From the NCBI GenBank assembly GCA_015698045.1, contig BLAL01000012.1, forward strand, positions 2,108,001 through 2,172,000: a stretch of DNA of 64,000 nt. The letters run 5' to 3'. The notes under the pieces are model-generated. The model made no database searches. It had not been told where the DNA came from and worked only from the letters and a program-made list of their open reading frames with translations. Both the position numbers and the translations under genes were made by a program. The stretch comes from Rhizophagus clarus (taxonomy: Eukaryota; Glomeromycota; Glomeromycetes; Glomerales; Glomeraceae). Below, piece after piece: positions 56,013-64,000 of this stretch (the stretch's first letter is position 1; each line of letters starts with the position of its first letter).

Positions 56013-56497
56013 ATTGAAAATCAATGAAGAAAAGAAGATGAAGATGATTTAGAGATGGTGCGACACTGATGAAAATTTAAATGAAGAATCTTCCCAGAAA
56101 TTGCCGCAAAAATTAAACCGAATTTTATCAGAAATTACCAATATTTCCCAATCCCATAATTTGGAAAATTTGAAAAACTAGAATATAAGGGAAGGCTGAT
56201 CATAGCACCAAATCTTCGTCACACATACTTGGTCATTCCTGGCCAAGATGATCGGCTTCTATGCCTTGCTAATTTCGGGCTTCGGCACAAATTCCCTTTG
56301 GGGGCCTCTTAGCTTGGTATATTACGAGTGACTCCTATTTACTAGCGGGTTGGGAGTGTGGTGTAGTGAATAGAAAAATATATATATCATTATTACATAA
56401 TAATATGGTCAACAAAATTCATAATACTGAGCAAATTTTGAGTTAATATTAATTTAGTGATCGACAATGATGAAGTATGACATAATATGACGATTTA
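56013..56497. other. Untranslated stretch between the antisense and the terminal sense ORF
   Basis: No ORF. Less AT-rich than its neighbours at 56190-56360. It may hold the promoter of the antisense ORF. No RNA gene recognised. Confidence 0.3.
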
Positions 56498-56517
56498 ATT
56501 ATTATATATATATATAG
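56498..56517 (+). promoter_or_regulatory. TATA-like stretch before the terminal sense ORF
   Basis: TTATATATATATATAG lies about 50 bp before the ATG at 56562. The interval between is a run of about 29 A (56533-56561). It could be an internal promoter for the last ORF. Confidence 0.3.
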
Positions 56518-56531
56518 TAAAGTGTAAATAT

Positions 56532-56561
<30 letters not shown>

Positions 56562-56565
<4 letters not shown>

Positions 56566-56996
56566 ATTTTTCTTTATTTCTTATTGATCTTCAAGAAACT
56601 CATCCTTTAGAAATAGGACCAATGATTCCGCCATATTTGGAAGATATGGATATAGAAGAAAAGTTTTTGAAGTCCTATATGCAGTTACAGCGCTCGATAC
56701 AGCTCAAAAATAGGATTCTATCGTTAGTAAATGCTTATTTTGTAGGAAAAATACTCGCAGAGATAGAATTAACATCGGAAAGGTTCAGGATGAAGAGAAA
56801 GTTAACAAAGCATTACTCGACCATGACAGAATATACTTTTGATCTTTTTGAACCTAATCCTTCTCAAATAATGCGAACTAAGTATTTGAATGTTCAAGAC
56901 ATAAGAAAAATGAAGCGTCAAGAAATCTTGGTATTAAGAAGTTATTTGAATCAGGATTTCGCAGGAGCTCAAAATTTAGGAGAGGAGAGTTGTTAG
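56562..56996 (+). CDS. Terminal sense ORF of the Ty3-type element, 144 aa
   Basis: An intact ORF from ATG 56562 (MDFSLFLIDLQETHPLEIGP) to the TAG formed by the first bases of the 3' LTR (TGT TAG). It is helical and charged (MRTKYLNVQDIRKMKRQE) with no known motif. The last codons encode the polypurine tract, so coding and priming signals overlap. It lies where retroviruses keep env or accessory genes, but no signal peptide or membrane segment is visible. Confidence 0.6.
56978..56989 (+). promoter_or_regulatory. Polypurine tract
   Basis: AGGAGAGGAGAG ends one base before the 3' LTR, the expected place for plus-strand priming. Confidence 0.75.
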
Positions 56997-57402
56997 ACGA
57001 ATGATTTGCATTTACTTAATGATGAATATTAATATTACTGCGCCACAAATGATCGACGTAGTATATAAAGTATATTAAGTATATTTAGTATATTAAATAT
57101 ATATTTCTTATATATCATTTATAGTATATATAGTATATATAGTATTTATTTCTTATATTTCTTTTATTATTTAAATTTCATATATATTATTTATTATATT
57201 TATATCTTTTATATCTTATATTATTTATATATTTGAATGAAGTTCAATTTGTATAAATATCTTGAATATTCGCTCAAAAATAAAAAGGAAGTGAAAGACA
57301 AGTTGTTTATAATAAAGTTGTAATTGCAAGTGTTATAAAATTGCCTTATTGTATAAGTTGTTAACGTACCTACAACTAATAAAGATACATTTCAATTATC
57401 GA
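56991..57402 (+). repeat. 3' LTR of the Ty3-type element
   Basis: 412 bp, matching 48589-49000 except for two transitions. Its last bases overlap the 3-bp target duplication (GAC) of the TIR element that follows immediately. Confidence 0.85.
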
Positions 57403-57949
57403 CACTGGTCAAAATCAATTCTATCGGGTACATATCGGGGACTTATATATCGGCGGCTAATCAGATAAATATCGGGTATTTTTACATATCGGGTACCCGA
57501 TTTATTACACTTCAAAATATGTCTAATTACCAAGACCCCGATATCTAAACTATTGGTCACCGATATATTATTTAATATATATCGGGCACAGTTCTATCTT
57601 ACACATATCGGGTACCTGATATGTGATACAAATTTTAATACGTTAGATTTCATATTATATAACGTATTAAGAAATTTTTTAGAGTTTACTTTCTTTATAG
57701 ATTTTTCTTTTTAGAAATTTTTAATTCGTTTAATGTAGTTAAAAAATTTTTATTGTCATATTTATTGAATGCATTATCAAGTTTATAAATTTTTTGTAAA
57801 GTGTTTAAAAGTATAATTATGATTGTTAATATTTTTATTTTATTATGTATTTTATTACAATAAATTAATAAAAAAGTTACAGTCATTTATAATACAATTT
57901 TAAGAAAAGTTTGCTCAAACTTTTCTTAATCGTGATCACGTTAAGATTA

Positions 57950-58520
57950 AAAGGAACAAGGGAAACTGGAACCTAAAATAAATAAAAGAAACGTTAAACT
58001 GTTTCTTTAATATTCAAAAAATATCCCTTCCTCTCTCCTTACATTTCAAGTCCGGAGTCCAGCAATCTGAAAAAAATAAAGAAAGAAATGTTAGTAACGT
58101 TTCTTTAACATTAAAAAAAAATCACCACCCTTTCCAACTTACATTCCCAAGTCCGGTTCATCCAAGAAGGCCGGCAACCTAAAAAAATAAAGAAAGAAAC
58201 ATTAGTAACGTTTCTTTAATATTAAAAAAAAATCCCCCGCCCTTTCTAACTTACATTCCCAAGTCTGGTTCATCCAAGAAGGCCGGTAACCTAAAAAAAA
58301 TAAAGAAAGAAACGTTAGTAACGTTTCTTTAATATTAAAAAAAAATCACCACCCTTTCTAACTTACATTTCCCAAGTCTGGTTCGTCCAAGAAGGCTGGC
58401 AACCTAAAAAAAATAAAGAAAGAAACATTAGTAACATTTCTTTAATATTAAAAAAAAATTCCCCCCACCCCTTCCAACTTACATTCCAAGTCCGGGAGTC
58501 CAGCAACCTAAAAAAAAAAT
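57950..58520. repeat. About 118-bp tandem array with 23-bp palindromes
   Basis: Five diverged units. Each contains AAGAAACGTTA-G-TAACGTTTCTT (a perfect palindrome around one G in the best copies), then a C/A-rich part with CTTACATTCCCAAGTC and AAGAAGGCCGGCAACC. Confidence 0.7.
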
Positions 58521-59222
58521 AAAAAAAAAATTATGGTTTAGAAAACCGTAAAAATAGATTGATCATGATAATCAATGATCGTTAAATTAAATTAAAATGC
58601 CGAAACTATTGCATGTAAACGCCAAAAGGTTTCGGCAGTTTAGCAAAAATGAGTTTGATCACGTATTTTGAAAATGTGAAAGATTATTTCAAGATTTTAT
58701 ATTGTAAATTGATAGATTAGTTCTCTCAATTTGATCTATGGAAAGATTTTAGTAACATTTTGGAAGAATCAGCGGTATTAGATCTGTCACGCCTAAATGT
58801 ACCTTTTTTAAAAATTTATTGGGGACATTTCATCATTACAATATATTATATAATATATGACGACAGATTGTTTATTTAATTAATACTTTAATAAAAAAAA
58901 AAAATGAATGTTTATTGAATAAAAGCAATTTATTATAATAAGCTTTAATTACTTATAATTGAGGTCGAATTTTTTAATTTCAGTTGAATATAGGCCGATA
59001 TTAAATCAAATTATAAAATAGTAAAAATATTAAAATAATAATTAGATGACTATATAATATATATATATATTTAATAAAAAATAATAATAATAAAAGATAA
59101 TAAAAATAAAAAATAATAATAATAAAAATAATAAAAATATAAAAATATAAATAAAAAATAAAAATAAAAATAAAATATAAAAAATACAAAATAAAAAAAA
59201 AATAAAAATAAAAAAATATAAT

Positions 59223-59690
59223 TTACAGATTCCGAGACCACCGATGCGCAGTGTTTCTACGCCGCCTACGACTGTGGTGGTTCCCTAAGAAATATATATA
59301 AATTTAGAACTTAAATAACTTAAATATAAATTAAAAAAATTCTTAATAATTACCAGGTCTGTCCCAAAACCTTGTGCGGAACTGCCTATAATATCTTTCT
59401 CCTTCCCGGGACCACCTTCCATTTCGCGCACCATTCCTCCATTCACAGAAATTCTAAAAATGTTAATACTATTAATTTTTTATTTTTTTTTATTTTTTTT
59501 TTATGATTTATTATTATTTTACTAACATTAAAATTCCTGACCAAGTTTCTCCACTTTCTTTCTACCTGTTGGCCAGTGAACCTCATGCGGAACTGTCTCC
59601 GAATTCTTCGAGCTAGGCTCTCCCAGAATTTGGAGCGGTCCCTCCCAGGTATGTCATGGTAGTAGTTGTTCCTTCTCCTTTACATTATTT
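59223..59690 (-). CDS. SANT/Myb-like basic protein, three exons visible, in the TIR element
   Basis: Minus strand. An exon ending at 59527 (before GTTAGT) encodes YYHDIPGRDRSKFWESLARR and FTGQQVERKWRNLVRNF, which looks like the SANT/Myb-like DNA-binding fold of fungal transposon-associated proteins. A second exon, 59453-59354 (after TTTTTAG, before GTAATT), continues in frame NFCEWRNGARNGRWSREGER and TRFWDRP. A third, 59284-59223 (after TTCTTAG), gives NHHSRRRRRNTAHRWSRNL and TAA. Both junctions keep phase. No ATG was found before the first exon, which probably has an upstream partner. A DNA-binding role at the element's ends is inference. Confidence 0.6.
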
Positions 59691-60639
59691 ATTTAATTTT
59701 TAGATCAGGAAACGTAAGAGAAAAAAAAACTAGAATATGATCAAAGTTATTTATTAGTTTTCATTTAATTTTTTACCTCCTATATCTTATTAAATATTCA
59801 GTTATTGCATCAGTCCAATTTGCGAGCATTTTAAGAAAAAGAATATATAATAATAAAAAATAACGGCAACAAATTTTAAGAAAAAGAATATATAATAAAA
59901 ATAATGATAACAAATTTATTGTAAGAAAAAAAAAAAAGATGAAACCTCTTTTTATAAACAATTTTTTATCACCTTGTATTATTATATTAATTACCCTTCA
60001 AGAACATTTACGAAAATTGTTCTAATTTCTCAAATATGTCATGATTGTTATGATCTGTCTTCTTTATATTAATTATAATACAGATACGGATCTACAATAC
60101 AATCAATCACAATGAACAAGTTAAACTTGACCTAAACTCAATTGTTATGATCGTGATTCCAAAATATCAAGATAAAGGTCTTTTTTTTAATTATATATCA
60201 AATCTAAAAAAGGTAAAATCTAATAATACAGATACGTAAATAAATAGTGTTTTTTATTTTGGTTTATAATAAGCTTTTGCCAATTATAGACTACAAATAA
60301 AACAATTACAGATCTACAATACATTACACAAAGATCTTGAGCGAACAAGTTAAACTCGAGTTGAACTCAAGTTCAACTCGAGTTCAAAGCGAACAATTTA
60401 AATTCAAAATAAAATATCCAAGATTAACAAAAAAGTTGGTAACGTTATAATGAAATCGGTAGTAAAACTTAATTTAATCATCTTTAATTAGGTATAAAAA
60501 TTCTGATAAATTTAATAAAATCAGTGATTTTTTAATAATTTTATCAACTCAAGTTGAGCACGAATAGTGAATAATCAAGTTTGTGCTGCTTCGCTAATAT
60601 TGACTTGTGTATTCGACAGGTGACCGATTTTGTGGCTGA

Positions 60640-61240
60640 TGTGGCTGAATATAATATTACCCAAATAACCAATAAAAATTGATAATTTTGTTGATCATGT
60701 GATTGTATGATCATGGTTTAATTATTTATTTATCGTATTTTTTTTTTTTTTTTTTTCAAAAACTTTTTCTCTCTCTCTCAAATTTTTACTTTATTGTTTT
60801 GTCTAAAAAATAAAGATAAAGGTATATTTTTTGTTGAAATTTCTTTTTCCATTATTATGTTATTTATAATATTACCCAAATAACCAATAAAAATTGATAA
60901 TTTTGTTGATCATGTGATTGCACGATCACGATTTAATTATTTATTTATCGTTTTTTTTTTTTTCAAAACTTTTTTCTCTCTCTCTCAAATTTTTACTTTA
61001 TTGTTTTTGTATAAAAAATAAAGATAAAGGTATATTTTTTGTTGAAATTTCTTTTCCCATTATTATGTTATTCTTAACACTCTTATTTATATATTTTTCC
61101 AACGTATTTCTTCTCACTAACGTCCTAAACAATGTTCTACTATCAAGTTTTTTACTTTATTGGTTTTTCTAAAAAATAAATACAAAGGTACATTTTTTGT
61201 TGAAATTTCTTTTTCCATCCTGTTAACACTCTTACTAATA
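60640..61240. repeat. About 220-bp direct duplication plus partial third copy
   Basis: TTACCCAAATAACCAATAAA, TTGATCATGTGATTG and the T-run/CTCTCTCTC part at 60650-60860 recur at 60872-61075. A shorter third copy starts near 61145 (TTTTTTGTTGAAATTTCTTT). The ORFs over these are repeat artefacts. Confidence 0.65.
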
Positions 61241-61249
61241 TTTTTTTCT

Positions 61250-61530
61250 AATGTGTTTCCTCCTACTAACGTTCCTACTAACGTTCCTACTAACAATGTT
61301 CTACTGTTAAACATTTTTTATTCCTTACTTTTACTAACACTTCTACTAACATTAACACTAACATTAATACTTATACTTTATATTTTTTTTTATTGACGTT
61401 CCTACTAACTTTCATACTAACATTAATACTAACACTTTCTAATGTAAAAATTTTTTTATTAACGTTCCTTTTCTTTTGCTAACACTTCTACTAATATTCA
61501 TACTAACACTTTTATTACTAACATTTTACT
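61250..61530. repeat. CTAACRTT microsatellite-like tract
   Basis: CTACTAACGTTC, ACACTAACATTAATACTAA and similar units recur through this interval. Confidence 0.6.
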
Positions 61531-62155
61531 TTCTTTCAAATTAAATAGATATAATGAAATGAAAACAAGCAAACAAGTGAACATTAATTGTAAATTTGTG
61601 TAAAGAGTAGTGAATTTTTTTTATAATATTTTTGTATAATATTTTTTTTATTATCGATTGAAAATATAAATAAAACTTTCAGTAATTACAATTAAATGAA
61701 TTAAATTACTTTTAAATTACAATTGTATTTAAATTATAAATCTACTACTATTAATGCCCCATAAATGCTATACTTTTCAGCTATCTGATATGTGTGAAAA
61801 TTATGAAATTATGCTTATATTTCAAATACAAATAGGATACATATCGGGTATATATAGGATACTTATTAGCACTATCCGATAAGTGTATAATATCTGTCCG
61901 ATATTTTTTTAAAATATATCGGGTACCCAATAAATCTATGATATGTAACCGATATTTAACTACCCAATATGTATGAGAAATGTACCCGATATGTACGTTA
62001 TATGTCACCGATTTTCTGCATCCAACGGGTACTTATCGGGTACCCGATATGTGTAGTATTATTAAATAGCATACACATATTTCACACATATCGGGTACAT
62101 ATCAGGTACCCGATATGTACCCGATATGTACCCGATAGCATCGATTTTGACCAGT

Positions 62156-63060
62156 GACAAAAGTATGACTGGACTTTTGGAATTAAGGTAAAGGAGAGTT
62201 AAGAAAGTGTTTTTTATTAGTTTTTTTTAATTAAAGTTATTAATTTTTTTTTCTTTTTTGTAGTGTTACCAGATGAAAAATGCAACTGAACTTTTAGAAT
62301 TAAAGTAAAGGAGAGTTGGAGAAGTATTTCATTATTTTATTTTATTTAATTAATTATTTTTTTTTTTTTTATAGTGTTACTAAAAAAAAATATGACTAGA
62401 TTTTTGGAATTAAGGTAAAAGAGAGTTGGGGAAGTGATTTTCATTGTTTTTTTTATTTAATTAAATTTTTTTTTTTTTTGTAATGTTACTGGATGAAAAA
62501 ATATGAGAAATTAAGGTAAAAAAAGGGTTAGAAAGGCATTTTTCATTATTTTTTTAATTAATTAATTATTTATTTTTTTTTTTTCTTTTTTGTAATGTTG
62601 CCAAATGAAAAGTATAACTAGACTTTTGGAATCAAGATAAGAGAGGGTTGGGTAAGTATTTTTTATTAATTAATTAAATTATTATTAATTTTTTTTTTCT
62701 TTTTTATAATGTTATTAGACAAAAAATACAACCAGACTTTTGAAATTAAGATAAAGGAGAATTGGAGAGATGCTTTTCATTAGTTTTTTTTTAATTAAAG
62801 TTATTAACTTTTTTTTGTAGTATTGCCAGATAAAAAATATAACTAGACTTTTGAAATTAAGGTAAGGAAAGGTTAAAGAGATGTTTTTTATTATTTTTTT
62901 TAATTAATTAAATAATTAATTTTTTTTTCTTTTTTGTAATGTTGACAGATAAAAAATATGATTAAACTTTTAGAATTAAGGTAAGGAAGGATCAGAAGAG
63001 ACGTTATTATTATTTTCTTTAAAAAACTTCCTACTTTTATTTTATAAGGATGCTAGATGA
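62156..63060. repeat. About 112-bp degenerate tandem array
   Basis: Eight to nine units, each with GTTRCCAGATGAAAAATA, ACTAGACTTTTGGAATTAAGG, AAAGGAGAGTT and a T-rich tail (for example starting near 62262, 62374, 62484, 62597, 62709, 62820 and 62940). Confidence 0.7.
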
Positions 63061-64000
63061 AATATAAATAGTAGATAGGTACCATGCAAATGGAGTTAAC
63101 TCTGATGTGCAAATACAAAGCTAATGAAATTAATGATATTTTAACATTATTAAACGATTTGTTAAATATCTTTTATAAAAGTATTCTGTGCCTTTCATAT
63201 ATTGTATATTAAAAAAAAATTATCTTTTATTAAATTATTATAGGATTATTTATATATCAGTTATTTTTGTTTTATTGAAAAAAAAATTTATTATAAAAAA
63301 ATTCATTATAAAAAGGATCATTTTTATATCTATTATTTATAACTTTACTTCATATAATAGTATACAACCCATAATTAATAAAATTTAATTAATTAAGAAT
63401 TTTTTTATATGTTAATATCTATTTCACATTAACAATTTATTATATAGTATTCTTCATTATATTAAAGTTCACTGTAAAAAGAAATGACTGTATAATAAAA
63501 TTTTGCTTAGTAAAATTTAAAATAATTTGCTTTTAATTATAATAAAAAAATTTGGATTTTAATGTGATCTATATATATATATTGTTTAGAATCCTATTTA
63601 ATCTTCAAGATTTTTGAAATTTAATTTATTTATGATCTAAAAAATCAGATTCTAATATTTATTTTATTGTATTTATTTTAATTAAAAAATTGAAATTTTA
63701 CAATTTTACTTTTTTATAAACTAAATGATTTTTACAAAATTATATTATTAATTAAATAAAAAATGTTTTTAAAATACTAGTTTAAGAAAATAAATATAAA
63801 TTTATTCTACTAGTATTTATAGTTTATATTGTAAATTAATTTTAAAAATAGTGCTTAACTTTTACTATTATCTATTATATATATATTAAAAATATATATT
63901 TAATATTTTTATAGCTGAAGGATATAAATTATTTTCATTTTTATTTCAAGTAATTTATAAAGTAAACAGTTAACACATTAAGTTTCAATACATTTATAAA
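63061..64000. other. AT-rich sequence to the window end
   Basis: No gene, RNA or element end recognised. The 66-codon ORF at 63188-63388 is simple AT-rich sequence. Confidence 0.4.

Larger units (their letters stand above)
48589..57402 (+). mobile_element. Ty3-type LTR retrotransposon, recently inserted but inactivated
   Basis: 8.8 kb between 99.5%-identical LTRs. Order: Gag with zinc knuckle, protease, reverse transcriptase, RNase H, a Cys-rich insert, integrase in its own frame, an antisense coiled-coil ORF, a further sense ORF, polypurine tract, LTR. The order RT-RNase H-integrase is that of Ty3/Metaviridae. No target duplication could be confirmed, and the two flanks are different tandem arrays. 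Confidence 0.9.
57404..62155. mobile_element. 4.75-kb TIR element with TATCGGGTACCCGATA subterminal repeats
   Basis: It starts ACTGGTCAAAATC and ends GATTTTGACCAGT, with GAC on both sides (57401-57403 and 62156-62158). A 3-bp duplication is compatible with CACTA/EnSpm, though the termini are not CACTA. Both subterminal zones (57420-57620 and 61780-62145) repeat ATATCGGGTACCCGATAT-type palindromes many times. It carries a spliced SANT-like gene on the minus strand and several internal tandem repeats, but no recognisable transposase. Confidence 0.75.

Noticed and set aside
48584-57408. 5-bp target duplication of the Ty3-type element
   Set aside because: CACAT before the 5' LTR is not repeated after the 3' LTR, where another element begins at once.
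1-64000. CRISPR arrays, tRNA and rRNA genes
   Set aside because: No regular spacer-repeat arrays, no cloverleaf with a proper B box and no rRNA core sequences were recognised by eye; a tRNAscan or Rfam run would be decisive.

Overview
This window looks like nuclear DNA of an arbuscular-mycorrhizal-type fungus (Glomeromycotina, Rhizophagus-like). That assignment is inference. It rests on the very AT-rich background, long A/T homopolymers, GT-AG introns of about 75-80 bp, a canonical U6 snRNA, a small secreted cysteine-rich protein and a very dense, nested load of many classes of mobile element. Few intact host genes are visible.

Left third (1-25.8 kb). Eroded, repeat-rich sequence: a retropepsin-like gene fragment at the edge, a candidate terminal-inverted-repeat (TIR) element (467-2150), a hAT-like MITE with an exact 8-bp target duplication that splits an exon (3743-4649), a block of minus-strand ORFs (5.1-6.7 kb), the 3' end of a LINE (9.9-11.2 kb), a non-autonomous Helitron (12604-13671), pseudogene exons, a U6 snRNA gene with a pol III TATA box (20046-20159), a secreted Cys-rich protein with a 75-nt in-frame intron (20467-20814), and a GC-richer, hairpin-rich island that may be an RNA gene (20955-21285). 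Two parts of this region (about 2.5-8 kb and 13.9-16.9 kb) are diverged copies of each other.

Centre (25858-40654). A 14.8-kb Maverick/Polinton-like element with about 1.14-kb TIRs. It carries a family-B DNA polymerase (six stops and one frameshift) and an intact retroviral-type integrase. It shows no recognisable double-jelly-roll capsid, packaging ATPase or adenovirus-type protease. Instead it carries a retrovirus-like Gag-Pro cassette with a CCHC zinc knuckle and a DSG aspartic protease, but no reverse transcriptase. Gag to Pro is joined by a perfect -1 slippery heptamer (TTTAAAA). Pro to a short C2H2 zinc-finger tail is joined by a second one (AAAAAAC), placed directly before the Pro stop. 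Gag overlaps integrase head-to-head and the tail overlaps a coiled-coil ORF tail-to-tail, so the cassette looks integral to the element and not a recent insertion. This is the strongest candidate for an undescribed system. Other genes are an F-box/LRR gene, coiled-coil proteins and small ORFs, one of which runs into the right TIR.

Right third (40.7-64 kb). Degenerate satellites, a second copy of a Tc1/mariner-type MITE, a MULE-like element with a polypurine core and 9-bp target duplication (46160-47621), an 8.8-kb Ty3-type LTR retrotransposon (48589-57402), a 4.75-kb TIR element with a spliced SANT-like gene (57404-62155) abutting the 3' LTR, and a 112-bp tandem array. The Ty3 LTRs are nearly identical (2 differences in 412 bp), yet its single Gag-Pol frame has eight or more stops plus active-site changes. 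All of these fit G:C to A:T transitions.
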